Below, one piece after another: positions 46,001 through 58,370 of a stretch of DNA of 64,000 nt. The position numbers were made by a program, and so were the translations under genes. Every line of letters starts with the position of its first letter. Positions within the stretch are counted from its first letter, which is position 1. The notes below the pieces were generated by a model. That model did no database searches and had not been told where the DNA came from. It was given only the letters and a program-made list of their open reading frames with translations. This DNA is from Branchiostoma floridae (Eukaryota; Chordata; Leptocardii; Amphioxiformes; Branchiostomatidae): assembly GCF_000003815.2 (NCBI RefSeq), contig NC_049981.1, forward strand, positions 3,424,666-3,488,665. Direction: 5' to 3'.

Positions 46001-47421
46001 ACTGGTACCACCCACTCGAAGTGGTGCGTTAACTTGTCTCTATGTCCCACAGTGAACAAGGGAGACCGGATAGCTCAGCTGATCTGTGAGCGGATCTTCA
46101 TGCCTGATCTGCAGGAGGAAGAGGTCAGTAGATACTTACATGTTGTTGTTGTCGTTGTTCACTTTTAATTTATAGTGCATGGCTCAAAATACCACCTGCA
46201 TATGCAGGTCAGTGCAGGTAAAATTAGAGCTGTGCAGATATTTCTGGTGTCTACCTGCACCTAACCCACACTGGTCCATGTAATGGGTTTTATACATGAA
46301 TGTCATATGATGTAGGTGCCTGTGGACTGTTATTAGCTGCATTGACTGTTACTTACATGTACTTACTTAGGCGTACTGCCCATCCTTGGGCATGGGCCAC
46401 AAACTGGTTGCCTCCCTCTCCGGTGGTGGCCCTGGGCCATTTCTTCCAGCTGTCCCCATGTGTAGCCAGACTCCCTCACGTCCGCCTCCAGGCTTCGCCT
46501 CCAGGTGTTTCTAGGTCTTCCCCTCTTGCGCTTTCCTGTGGGGTTCCATGTGAAGGCTTCCCTCACTGTGCTTGAGGCTGACTTGCGCAGGGTGTGACCC
46601 ACCCAGGTCCACCGCTTACATAATATTTCTGTCCCTACTGGTACCTGTCCAGTGCGTTGCCATAGTTCTTCGTTACCGATGGTGTTTGGCCAGTAGACTC
46701 TCAATATCTTCCGTGAGCAGGTGTTGATGAATGTTTGTACTTTCTTTGTTATGCCAACTGTTGTTCTCCATGTCTCAGCACCATACAGTAGACAGGTTTT
46801 ACCATGGTGTTGAACATCTGGATCTTGGCAAAGATGTTAAGTTGGAACTGTTACCACCTATGAAGTATAATTACTATAAAAGAAAAAAAAATAACAATGG
46901 TTCCTGAACAATTTTATTATGATCCACACTTCTTAAATTCAGAGTGGTGCAGGTGAAATTTGTGTGGTGCAGGTAATTTTCAATGTTACCAGCACCAGTG
47001 CAGGTTTGCAGAAAAAAGTCTTTTGAGCCTTTTAGTGCCTTATGTCAGCATGTTTCCTTGATGTTTCAGTAGCAGGATATATATTATAGGGAGGAGTTGC
47101 GCTTTTAGGTCACTCCGAAAGATGGTGCTGCCCCAACGGAACTGTCCTTATCCCCAGATGCTCAAATTACCAATCTAAACTTTCCAGGCTTCCCTTGTTA
47201 TATCCACATTGTATTTGATCTTTTGAAACAAAGATGTGTGTTCACATTTGCAATAACAACATGTTTAATCTGTCTATTCATAGTACTTAGTTTGTGTATT
47301 GTGTATGAGTGTCCTCATAATGTTTGGTTATCGTTGAATTTTTGTTTGTTTGTTTGTAATGCAGACTCTTGACAACACGGAGAGAGGGGAGGGAGGTTTT
47401 GGTTCCACCGGCAAGAACTGA
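43031..47421 (+). CDS. DUT: dUTP pyrophosphatase (dUTPase), nuclear-type, complete
   Basis: Six exons, join(43031..43197, 44211..44302, 45104..45148, 45576..45650, 46053..46123, 47365..47421), 168 residues, close to the human nuclear isoform. All splice sites are consensus and phases agree. It hydrolyses dUTP to dUMP and pyrophosphate, keeping uracil out of DNA and supplying thymidylate synthesis. All five motifs of the trimeric family are present: I AAGYDLYS (49-56), II PRSGLA (88-93), [12 protein letters not shown] (103-111, with the catalytic Asp and the uracil-binding hairpin Tyr), [11 protein letters not shown] (129-137), V GGFGSTG (160-166). There is no evident mitochondrial presequence. 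An alternative in-frame ATG at 43097 (MPSNN) would give a shorter N-terminus. Introns hold a hairpin element, a SINE and a LINE fragment. An E2F-type site precedes the start. Confidence 0.97.
44606..44701. mobile_element. Hairpin element in dUTPase intron 2
   Basis: Inverted ends AATACAACACGGTTTATTCC / GGAATACACCATGTTGTATT enclose GATCCGACCCGCGGTCGGGC. A related stretch with the same inner ATCCTACCCACGGTCGGGCT lies at about 48660-48760. Confidence 0.65.
44735..44960 (+). mobile_element. tRNA-derived SINE in dUTPase intron
   Basis: A tRNA-like head with box A TAGGTCAGTGG (about 44748-44758) and a box B-like GTTTGATTCTG (about 44792-44802), then an unrelated body containing GGGTCGCAGTCCTTAGGACT. 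A decayed relative of the body (AGTTGTAGTCTTTAGGATAC) lies at 56602-56622. Confidence 0.65.
46175..46290. repeat. TGCAGGT-rich repeat, copy A
   Basis: GTGCATGGCTCAAAATACCA then CCTGCATATGCAGGTCAGTG is matched in reverse complement by 54720-54835. Within it TGCAGGT and ACCTGCA are repeated. Nature unknown. Confidence 0.6.
46350..46825 (-). pseudogene. 3' end of a LINE reverse-transcriptase ORF
   Basis: Minus-strand frame of about 113 codons typical of the C-terminal region of many LINE polyproteins: [11 protein letters not shown], then [19 protein letters not shown] and [11 protein letters not shown]. Its stop is followed by repeated TAAG, a usual LINE tail. Upstream (46710-46825) the frame is broken. 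It is 5'-truncated and dead. It lies in dUTPase intron 5, antisense to the gene. Confidence 0.9.
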
Positions 47422-48040
47422 GGAGCTGCAACCAATCCCAACAACTTGCCATCTTTACTGGACCAGACCAGATGTTTAAAATAGTAAAGCACAAACAGTC
47501 CTTACAAGAACTTCAGTTTCCATTTGTACTAGACCAGACTAGAAATATACTTGTAGTACAAGTTGCACATAAAAAGGATACTTTAACACAACTAGCAGAC
47601 ATGATTTAACCGTAACTTTATGCTTGGTTGACTTTCAACACCACATTGTTGTCTATGATAGCTGTATATTAGCATATGCTGTATTTTCTTGAGTACGCAC
47701 TTCGTAAACTTTTCAAACTGAAAACGTGTTGCATCACCAAAGTTGGGTTCATCATTTATTCAGGCTTTCCATTTGCATTTCAACCTGACGCTTGTCTGTA
47801 ACTTGTACTGTATTGAGGGTGCATACTGGTACTTGAATTGCATACTTCAATCAAGAAAATACCTATTTTTCCACAGAAATTTCAAGATATGATAATGTAT
47901 CCATTAAACTTGTACAGGTGAGGTGATGCAGAAAATGTTATTTGTGCTTTAATATCTATGTGTTTTGTCTAAAGTAAAGATATGAGCGGAGCTGGTTATG
48001 GGTTTTGATACTAACCAAATAAAGCAACCATTTTCTGTTT
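47422..48040 (+). other. dUTPase 3'UTR with polyadenylation signal
   Basis: Non-coding tail after the TGA at 47419. A canonical AATAAA at 48018-48023 is followed by TTTTCTGTTTTTCACTATGT then TGTG-type GU-rich sequence, which fits the cleavage region. Confidence 0.6.
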
Positions 48041-48105
48041 TTCACTATGTCGATGTCCATTTATTGTGTTTACTTTTTGTGATTGTGTGATAAGTGTTAT
48101 TAGCC

Positions 48106-48262
48106 AGCGAAAGGGTATGTCACCCCGTAAAGGGTATAACCCCGCCGTGACATGTGCGAACATCTGTGTATGGCGGCTTTGAAAAGGTGTCCTCTGACAC
48201 CTGTTCCGCCATACCCTTTATTGCCATATGGAGAATCCTAATAAATGAATAAATAAGTCCTA
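48106..48262 (+). mobile_element. 3' fragment of a SINE
   Basis: AGCCAGCGAAAGGGTATGTC then ACCCCGTAAAGGG matches the 3' half of the SINE at 11620-12139 (read on its own strand). It ends with AATAAATGAATAAATAA. Confidence 0.75.
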
Positions 48263-48961
48263 GAGGATGGATAGACCTAGCATTTGTGTTATGCTACAGT
48301 CCCATTTCCAACCTGCGGCCAGGCTGGGTAGCATTCGGGAATGAAAACTATGACATAAAAGACACACAGAATGTAAAAAAAAATATATTGTTGTGAGCAT
48401 AATTTGTTTAGTGTATGTTACTAGATAAACACTTTTATGTTATACCTGGGCCGCGATAATGTATGATACAGGTGTTCCAGACCAGGTGATGAAAAGCTGT
48501 ATCATACAAGCTTCTAAGTTTTATCACACAGGCTTCCAGCGAATAATTTGAGCATACTTGGTGTGGTGTGGAATATTACTGTTGTAATAATGTGTCTTGG
48601 AGGCCACCAAATTTTCTAAACTCCTGGTGCATTTCCCATAACTCAAACGTGTTTTCTCAGGTGGGTATTACTAGTGAATTGCTGTCAAGCGATCCTACCC
48701 ACGGTCGGGCTGGTACTCGGTCGATACGGAATACGCTGTGTTGTATTCCATATTTATTTTTCATTTCTGCAAACATGCCAGTCAGGCCACAGTTTGGAAA
48801 TGTTATGGTAGAATTAGGTCACAGCAAGTTGATTTTACAGATGAGATCTGCACAATCATCAATTTTTTTCTGATCGGAAAAAAAAAATTGGAAACAAAAA
48901 CAGTTTTTTTTTTCATCAGGTGGTCACCATGACAAGAAAATACCACAGTGGGAAAATGTGT

Positions 48962-49066
48962 TGTGGCCTTATTGTACTTTATTGTTATTGTTTTGTTTTT
49001 TTTGCCCTTATTATTTTTGCCATCTGCAGAGGATGTAATCGATAAAATACCCTTGTTCTGGCCTTA
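48962..49066. mobile_element. Remnant of GGCCAC-GCAAG family element
   Basis: TTGTGGCCTTATTG on the left. The right end is CTGCAGAGGATGTAATCGAT followed by AAAATACCCTTGTTCTGGCC. The internal part is reduced to about 60 bp. Confidence 0.5.
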
Positions 49067-49528
49067 CACAATTTGACTATGGCCTCCTCACACCCACTCC
49101 CTCAACAGTTTCAAGATTTTAGAGTGTTTTAGATAACCAACAACCTTAACAAATTTGAAATCAGATTCTATAACTTATGTTTTTAAAATCATTTTTAAAT
49201 TTCCTAACTTGCTGAGTTTGATGTTCTGCCAGGGACTCAGATGTATTTAACAGTATCACTCTCTTTGCAAAAGCTTTTTGTATCATAGTATTTCTTCATT
49301 GTATTTTTTTAGTGAGCTTTACATTGTAGATTATATTCAAGTTTTCCGATTCAATTTGTAGATTATAATCTTTGAGGCCGGTTTCCCCGCTTCCAAAATG
49401 CCAAGTAGATTCCAAACAGCTATTGAAAATACCAAGAAAGTGAAAGTGAAAAACCCAGAGGTCAGAGTTCACGTCTCGGGGGAAATTCCTTACCCATCAT
49501 CCCCCGCGGTTTTAGGTGGGTGAAGAAG
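49067..49528. promoter_or_regulatory. Probable promoter of gene starting at 49529
   Basis: The last 150 bp before the start are GC-rich with CpGs, unlike the AT-rich flank. No TATA box is apparent. The region 49067-49370 shows nothing else. Confidence 0.35.
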
Positions 49529-49635
49529 ATGGCGGAATCACTGATGGGTGGTGACGTCTCGCTAAAATTTACCAGAAATTTGGGCGGATTTCTACAAAAT
49601 ATCAGCTCCTGGCCGACGGACAATCCGGTGAGAAG
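49529..49635 (+). CDS. Orphan first coding exon, unknown protein (partial)
   Basis: ATG in the context GAAGATGGCGGAA opens a 35-codon frame (MAESLMGGDVSLKFTRNLGG at the start) that ends in phase 2 at the strong donor AG|GTAAGG. An in-frame alternative donor CCG|GTGAGA lies 8 bp earlier. No matching downstream exon was found up to 57 kb. It could be an alternative first exon of the gene at 60.6-63.9 kb or a separate gene with distant exons. Protein family not recognised. Confidence 0.45.
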
Positions 49636-50222
49636 GTAAGGAATGTCTTTGTGTGTTTAGAAATCGTCTTTTACTTGTTGTTTATCCGTACTGAGTTGAT
49701 AAATTCGAGGAATGAAGGTAGCACTTTCGGGTGTCTATGTGCAACGTACTGGATAGGTATGCTTTATGCAGATTGCAAAACATAATATTTTTTTGCTCCC
49801 TCGAGCTCGTCCGTTTGTTTTTGACACACTGTGTTCCTGTGCATACACAGTGTTGTAGGTATGTAGGTTGTATGCAGGTATATAAAGCCGAGTTTATGTA
49901 GGTTCTTTATATAATATCTGATATAAAGTAAATTATAAACAGGTTGTCCTGGTTGGGAAAATTATATATGGATCGGAGGCATTCAAAATTCTCATTTGAT
50001 ATTCATTGTAGAATTGTCATAGAAATCGCTTTCTTCTTCAATTTATTCAGTTGACACAATATATATTATTCAATGATGAAAGGCTCCTTACGGGGTGCTC
50101 CCTTCAGATTAAACTTAACTGATTTCCAAGGGAGTACTGTAAGTTACTAAGTGTAACCCAACTTTTCGGCATATTGTATACCTTTGATGCCGTGTCTAGT
50201 ATAAAATGATTAGATTTATGAG

Positions 50223-50426
50223 TGGGACCGTATGGCGCAATCAGCAGCACGTTTGACTCAGGTCCAGAAGGTCCTGAGTTCGAACCCCGCTGTGTCACCA
50301 ATCTTGTGCCCTTGGCTTTACACGACTTTCCTCCCTTCACTCAAGTGAAAAATGAGTATAATATTAGGCTACAAAGGTCTTCAGCAAGTTGAAGTTGGTA
50401 GCCTCAAAACGAAAGAAGAAGAAGAG
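50223..50426 (+). mobile_element. tRNA-derived SINE
   Basis: A tRNA-like head with box A TGGCGCAATCA (about 50233) and box B GAGTTCGAACCCC (about 50276), then ATCTTGTGCCCTTGGCTTTA as in the SINE at 11620-12139 and a (GAA)n tail. Shorter than that copy. Confidence 0.85.
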
Positions 50427-53400
50427 TTTAATGTCACAGCCGCCAATACTCTATCAGTCTGTATAACCTTGCATCAAACATGGTGAAATTTTCTTGGCGA
50501 TGCAAAAATGGGTCGATGTACACAAATCCATGTTTCTTCTGGACGACAGTTTTATGCATGATTTTATTCAGCACCTTGGATGAAAACAAACATATCCCAC
50601 TTCTGCAAAATGAGACAATTAAAAATCTGTCCAAAGTCATGGGAATGACGAAGAAAGGAGACCTGCCATTACTGGCAAATTAGTTACCTTGAAAATCGAC
50701 ATTTGACTGGAAATATTTGTCTGAGAACTCTGAACTGGTTTTGGGATTTTCAATAACATACTAGTTAAGATTCTTGTGAACATTTGTATGCTGCATCAGC
50801 TATCTGGTCCCCGCGGACCCTCGTTTACGAGAGAGGGGGTAGAATAATGGAATTAGTCCCTGATCCTGGCTCTGACAATATCCTTATATGGGCATGGAGT
50901 ATCCAAGGGGTTTCTAGGGAGGGTCTGCATGGGGGATCAACAATGCTGTGCTGAAAATCAGGAGGAGATCCAATACATAACGCTGAATGCAGAATGTCCA
51001 TTTCACAAAATTTGCCTTCCTTAGTATAATTTATGGAGTTCAAATAGCTTTCACTGTGAATAATGGGATAATCAGAATACTGAAGTTCCGCATGTAGGCC
51101 CTCCCCATCAATGTTAATCATGCAGAACAAGCGGCAGAGTGTCGACCCCATGTTCAATGCTGTTTTGTCTCCGAAATCTAATCAAAAAGCTGACTGCGCA
51201 TTGCAATGATCCATGCAATTCTTTGACAATACGGAAAACAGAATGAACACAGAAAATATTGCTTTTGTTATTAGAATGCAATGTGTGCAATGCGTGCATA
51301 GATAAGATAAACAAACATACATTTTGATGAGCAAGTTATACTTTTTAATTTCTAGTGAAACATCCTTAATTTGCTTAGAAATACTGCCTTTATATTGGTT
51401 AATGGAGTGTTGTGCCGAAGGGCAGCTATAGCCGGCTATATTGTATTTATACTGTAAAATTACAGATACAGATACAGAATGAGATAGTATATGCAACGAA
51501 AGATTTACATCATGATGTTTTCCTACACTTGATTGGTTACCAGGTCAGTCATGGCCACTCATGGGCAGGAGACAACGAATCAGACTCCTCGTTACATCTC
51601 ACACGATGTGCCAAGCACAACGGCCCATGTCGTGACCTGACGTTTATGATAGATAGATTCTGTTGTGATGTTGAATTATTTATGATCAAAATCTGATACA
51701 GTTGTTAATGGCAGAACCATGTAGCCCACTCAGCATTTGAATGCCTAGTAAACATACTTATTTACTGGTTTGATTCAAAAGGTTAAGCTTGAAATCTGCA
51801 AAATTATATTGTTCCGGGGAAATTCCTTGACATGAAGGCAGCTGGCATATTACCCAAAATTAGCAGGTGAGAAAATTCTGCTTGTTTTGGTCCAAAGAAC
51901 TTCACCTTCGCATGGAATTTAGGTCTAGTTCAGTCATTTTAGGTCAAACTGTACTTTTATTTTTACTTATTCCTACAGTATTTTCGGTTGTACATATATA
52001 CAAGCTGGGAATTCAAAGCTCTTCTGTATTGGTAGAATTTATTCTGAAGCAAGATGTACTGGGATGATGTGCAACAAATTATATTGGACTTATCCAAAGT
52101 ATCATTCAGTCATTTCTTGACAATGACTGGAGTTTGACAATGAAACATGAAGTCCATTTTTTGTATTGAAAATTACAGTTCTGTTTTATCTTCTCTTGTT
52201 ACTGAATGTGTCTAGTAAAGATTTATGTGAAGTTTGATAAACCTGCCCAGTGTATCTGTGTTAGAAGCACTGATATTCTTGAGAGAAAAGATTGATTTTA
52301 GCCCATAAAACTGTAGTGGTGTAGGAGGACTGACGTCAGTGGGCCCACATGGTCTGGCTTTGGTTCAAATGTACTGACGTAGACAAGACTCGCATGATCT
52401 ACATGTACTATATGGACCATGTCATTTCTTGAGACATAAGGTAGTTCTAAAAATGTATACAGAAAAATTATGAAATTTGTATTGATGTTATGAATTGCAA
52501 AATTGGTTTCGTATGTACTTCAAACAACTGGTACAAGGTGGAAGTGCTCGTATTAATGTTGCTACTTCCTATTCAATAATTGCACAATAGAACATTTGTG
52601 AACTTTTTTGGTTTAGAATTAGAGGTACTTACTAAGCAGTACTTAACTCATGGTCGACACTGATGACAAAAGTGGTCCTTGACGGACAAACGATAATGTC
52701 AGGAAATTAGATATCTGTACATGTTTTTTAGATTAACAATATCTGTATCTGTATCGATACAGCCTGTACAACCATTGATCAGCATAACACACCAGCTTAA
52801 GTATGACAATGCCTTTTTACTTTCTCATTGTGAAAACAGGCTAATATTATAATAATCTTGAGCTATATAATAGTAATCTTCATATTTAAGGAAAGAGTTG
52901 GGCACGTCAGTCACCAAATCAGAACTCTCACTCTGTTTAATCATTTCATAGTTAAAGGATGACACTTCTCATTGTTAATGTTACTTTCCAGGCCATGGAG
53001 TTGGTGGATTATTCATACAGTCTTAATTATTCATCGTATGTCTCTTCAATGCCTTTCCAAGAATTGGTAATGAAAATTTGCAAGTTGTCAGTTACATGTA
53101 GCTACAAACATACAAAAACTAGGAAGACGGACTGAAAATTTTCCGATTTTTAATCCCACTAGAAAATGTGCCTTTATTTTTTTTTTTTTTAAGAAAGAAC
53201 CCACAATTTTTTTAAATAATTGTTTGCATCATCATGATTACTAAAATTTTTTGTGGCTGCTGTCCTTAGTGCTGAAATGCCATCAGATGTTTCCAGGTTC
53301 TTGTTGTTTTCGTAAAACATCTGCACACATGGTTTGCATTACTTTATTCAAAGGTAACAGTTACTGTGGTTGGTGTTGTCCTTGGTTCTGAACTGCTATC

Positions 53401-54719
53401 AACTGTATGACCCAAGGTTTTTGTATGATTTAGCCATTTTGATACATATTTTTCTTTACATAGTAAATTACATATACTTCATTTGAAAAAAAAATACCAA
53501 TTTTTAAAATGTTTTTCCTCCTGTTGGGAAATATATGACGTTTTTGCTAGTGTATTTTCTTCTTATCTATAGCATGTGTAATGGTAAAGTATGTTAATGA
53601 CTGATCCAAAAACCAACCTGAAGGAGATGGGTTTTTTAGTCTCACATAATACTACAATGTATAGGGTGAGCCTAAAAATGGTATGATAAGTATCATGTTG
53701 GAGTCAAAGCTTGATAAAAGGCCAGAGGGAAAATATTATTATGCATTTTTGCAAAAAAATGACCTTCCTACTGTATTTTTGAAAATTATGTGTGTATTTT
53801 ATAAAAATACTGGACAAAGACTTGAAAGGTGTAAATAGCTGAAAGGACTAAAACTTTAACTCAGAGGTTTCCCTCAAGTCCTATCTTGTCCTCATGTTAC
53901 AAAAGTGCATCTAAGATGTCTGAAAACCAAGAATATGTATTACTGTTGCCTCACAGACAATCGCATTGATTGCAACAATTGGATCCCACCCACCGACACT
54001 GTACTTTAATCAGAACATGGGCCTAGGCTAGGGGATATTGAACAATAAATTTTCATCCCGTATCATGATATATTCATTTGGCAGTGGTACATGTAGATTG
54101 TATACTATTAGTATTACATTGTAGATTATACAGGTTTTGTCATTATGCTTCATTATATATAAACATCCGGTTGATATTGACTGACTTGAATGATTATATG
54201 TATGAAATTCTCTTGCAAATTTGAAGTAAGTATAACAATAATAATGCACACGTCGTGTATATAGCATGGATTCCCTAATGCAATTTGTATAAATCTTTAA
54301 AGTGAAGAACCATTTACTAGTTTACCATTGAATAATCATTTGCTTCTAATAGTTTTCTATTGAATAACCATTTACAAGTTTACCATTGCATAACCATTTA
54401 CTAAATGATTTAGGTAGATGAAGAAGGAAAATGTTAGATAATACAGGGCTCAAAATACTGGATGCATGTGAACCCAAAATTGGAGCTGTGCACCCAACTT
54501 TTTTCTGTGTAACATGTCAAATCAGAGCTCGAAATTTTTTTTCTGAACATTAACATTAACAAATTTTACCTGTACCACAATTTAGAAAGTATAGGTCAGA
54601 TACATACTAAATTTGTTCAGAAACCATTGATATTTTTTTTCTTTTGTACTTCATAGGTAGTAACAGTCAATGCAGCTAATAACAATCCACATGCACCTAC
54701 ACCATAGGACATTTATGTA
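50427..54719. other. Long AT-rich non-coding stretch
   Basis: No convincing exon or RNA gene was seen. Short direct repeats at 54300-54410 (ACCATTTACTAGTTTACCAT type). It may be intronic to a gene starting at 49529. Confidence 0.45.
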
Positions 54720-54835
54720 TAAAACACAGTGCATGGACCAGTGCAGGTTAGGTGCAGGTAGACACCAGAAATACCTGCACAGCTCCAAGTTTACCTGCAC
54801 TAACCTGCACATGCAGGTGGTATTTCAAGCCCTGC
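54720..54835. repeat. TGCAGGT-rich repeat, copy B (inverted to copy A)
   Basis: CAGTGCAGGTTAGGTGCAGG then TAGACACCAGAAATACCTGC is the reverse complement of the text at 46175-46290. Confidence 0.6.
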
Positions 54836-56879
54836 AAATACAATGTATCAATACAATCCATCTGGTCCTTATCTGGTCAGGAGTTATGCTGTCCACCTAC
54901 AAACATATACAAGGTACAAGCTTAAGATACATACAACATGTACAAATGCTGCCTAAAACATGTTGCCAATGGTAATGAATGGATCCCTTTCATAATCAGG
55001 TTTACTGTTGTCTGACTTGTTCCACCAATGGCGCGAGCTGTCACGTCGGGTGTCAACCAGTCATATATCAAAATGACAGGGGCCCACAGAGGGGGGTCTC
55101 TATAAAATCTACATTTTGTTTATGCAGGGCCATGTCCACTTAACACAAACTGACAAAGAAAATTGATTGGTAGATGATGAGCTTGAAATGCAAATTAAAA
55201 AGATGTTCAAAATAACCCACATTGGACAAATTTTTCTATAGCTAGTACCACTCTGTCAGATAAGGAATTTTGCGAAGCCCATGTACAAATCCAAATGGAA
55301 AGTATTTTAAATTTTAATGACCAATACAATGAGTAGAAATCTACACACTTCGTACACTTATGTACAAGTACATGATATGTGAGGTTTAGGGATATTTTTT
55401 ACCAAGCAAAAACATCATCAATTTCTCTTTTGGCAAGCTCCATTGTTTTTGTTAATTATCCGGCTCGTTACCCAGTAATTGTTGACATTCAGCAGATGGA
55501 ACATCTCTATTTTGATTGGCGCTCATACTCATAGGGTAGCTATCTGTGGTGTCACAAATGAGTACCCTATAGGAACCAATGGTACATCATGCCTTGTTCT
55601 CGTGTGATTCTGTATTTTTTATACTATAGCATCAAATTTTGCTGATATGATATCACAAAAGTATTATAGCAATTTATCATTGTTTATGTACAAAATTATA
55701 GTAGAGCAAGTTTTAATTGTTGATTCGCACTTCAATCTATAATAGGAGCTAGTGCATTGGCATATGAAGGTTAGACATCCAGGTAATAAGATATGCCAAA
55801 AAAGCAGTTACTCAAGCAACTGTATATGATTTTGGAAATGGTCAGACATTTAAGACAACCATCCAATGTCTTTCATCACTGAGCTAGTGGGAAGAGCTGT
55901 CAACCTCGTAACATTATGATTTGACGACATTTTTGTGTTGATAATTCATTGGCTATTTTAACAACAATAGAGATGATCTCATATTGACCTGTAGTTACAA
56001 ATTTAGTCCATCTCAGTGACAATGATTGGAAAAGAAATTTTCTGCCCCAGCGCTCGCTAATTGTTGACACACGGTCTGGTGAACCTCTCTGCTGTAATAA
56101 GTGCTGTGACCAATCCATGATATGACTTTTTTTACAAATAGAGATATCATTGTTTATACCCCCTTCCCACTAGGACGGCACTATCGCCACGCTCTCCCTG
56201 CGACCTTACACTTGACATATCGCTCAATGAATTGTATAGAAAAAAAAGAATCTTTTTACACTTTTTACATGTTTTGTTGTCTTCTCAGTCGCACTTTTAC
56301 GTTTTCTATGATATACTCAGTGTGAAAGCGAAGATTACACATATCCTGTGTAAAGGTTGCAGTAAGAGCGTAATGCGATCGCCGTCTAAAAAAAAAAACT
56401 TGGAAAGGGGGCCTTATGGGCATACTGACAAAACTAAAGGCATTCAAGATTTCTGAAGATGGAAAATTTGAGAACTTCAAGTCATATGCAAACCTATAGG
56501 ACTAGGAGTATGCCTATGTATGTATACGTCGACCCTGCCTATGGTCAAGATTTGGAATCCCGGCAGCTTTTGATTTAGCCAACTTGCATGCCATTGGAGA
56601 GAGTTGTAGTCTTTAGGATACATGGGTGATCCAATCTTCATTGTTTTGTCAACCCGTTGTTGAAAAGGAGAAATGCAGACTATTTTTCATACCTTATCCA
56701 TAAGCTATTTTAAACCAAACTGGGTCAGAGGCAACATACAATTCTTGATGAATGATAACTGAGTTTTACAATGTTTTCAAGTTCTAGCTGGCCTCAAAAT
56801 GTCAATTCAAAATTGCATACAGAATTTACATCTTAAAATGCTAGATCAGAGTTCAATGTTTAGGTGACATTCTTACTTT
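54836..56879. other. Non-coding, no gene recognised
   Basis: Nothing supported on either strand. Confidence 0.4.
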
Positions 56880-56980
56880 TCTCCAAGCAGAGGTTAGGAT
56901 AGAAATTCTCGACATTTGTAACTGCCATGAAAAATGAGGAATTCAATGATGACATTCAATCTTGTTACATCTGCTTGGAG
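56880..56980. mobile_element. Foldback-family element H6 (outside the palindrome)
   Basis: Starts CTCCAAGCAGAGGTTAGGAT and ends CATCTGCTTGGAG. It has the same termini as H1-H5, but the 70-bp interior is unrelated and only weakly self-complementary. Confidence 0.7.
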
Positions 56981-57867
56981 CTGATCTGCACTGTATCTAA
57001 ATGTATATCATCCCCTCCCCATATCCATTACATGAATCATGCCTTTAGCCTTATCTGTGTATATGACACGGCACACTTTTATAGTCGCACCTATTTATAG
57101 TGCGGATTTCTGTCGCAACAGTTGTACGTCCGACAGGCCTGGTTTTAAAAAGTCTTTCGGTTGATATTCTCTTTTTGCTAGCTCTTGATTGAGAGAATTC
57201 AGAAAAACTCTTGGAGGGAAAGTTTGAAGTTCGAAAATCTGTGAGCTGGAGTTGCAGGGAGCAATGGATAGAATGGTAAGGGTTTTAAGTGTATCTTAAT
57301 ATTTTATGTTACTCGGTTAGTGTACATGTAGTTAACAGCACAGAAATAGAAATTATTTAGATCCATATTTAGATTTTTGGAATTTATTCTCAAACCAACT
57401 AGAGGGACACACTATTTTTCAGTCTCTCTGTCACTGGTTATCCAACAATTGCACTCATGATAAATACATTCAAGTTAGATTTTCCTAGTCTAAGATCTAC
57501 GGTAGTGTGTTTTCAACAAGTAATGTCGTATGTTCATGTGTTACATCCAGGAAGATTACTACGTAGTAGCGTCTTACAAATTTATGTATGCTACTGTAGC
57601 TAGTGGACTGAATCTGAGTAACGAGACAGTACTTTTGAAAAGACTGCAAGAACCAAGTTTATGCAACTTGTTATGACAAGAAGAACGCCCAATACATTTG
57701 GTACAAAAAAAAGTATTTTTTTTTTCTGGTTCTGTCAATTACAATGCCATCAGTATACACAAGGTAAACATTATTTAATTATTAATGTTAAGAGCCAGTG
57801 TGCATCGAGAGCTTGTGTGCAGCAAAGTATCAAATGGTATGTTGAGAAATGGTAATTGAAACTTAGT
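56981..57867. other. Non-coding, possible 5' exon near 57130-57274
   Basis: A GAATG|GTAAGGG donor-like site at about 57274 follows a locally less AT-rich stretch. It could close a non-coding first exon of the gene at 60.6-63.9 kb. This is weak. Confidence 0.25.
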
Positions 57868-58370
57868 AACATTTTTCATTGACGAAAATTGACATCATCG
57901 GTATGATCAAATCCACATGGCCTAAAATAACTGACACAGCATAATTAACTGCAGTTAGAATAATAATTAATTTTGTTTCATCCGTGATTTCAATGCAGAG
58001 ATCCTCTGTCTAATTTCATCTGGTTGTTCTACTTCTACTTTGTAACATTTTTCATGGACAACAATTGACGTCATCTGTATGATCGAATCCAAATGGCCTA
58101 AAATAACTGAAGCAGCCAAACTGCAGTTAGAATTGATTTTATTTCAGCCGTAATTTCAATACAGGGATCCTCTGTGTAATTTCATCTGGTTGTTCTACTT
58201 CTACTTTGTAACATTTTTCATGGACAACAATTGACGTCATCTGTATGATCGAATCCAAATGGCCTAAAATAACTGAAGCAGCCAAACTGCAGTTAGAATT
58301 GATTTTATTTCAGCCGTAATTTCAATACAGGGATCCTCTGTGTAATTTCATCTGGTTGTTCGACTCTTGA
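57868..58370. repeat. ~167-bp tandem repeat, three copies
   Basis: Three successive units containing TTTGTAACATTTTTCATGGA then CAACAATTGACGTCATC. The last two are nearly identical, the first more diverged. Each unit carries ATGATCGAATCCAAATGGCC, a relative of the transposon end at 41834-42714. Confidence 0.9.

Noticed and set aside
46300-46575. 91-codon plus frame in dUTPase intron 5
   Set aside because: Antisense shadow of the LINE C-terminal fragment.
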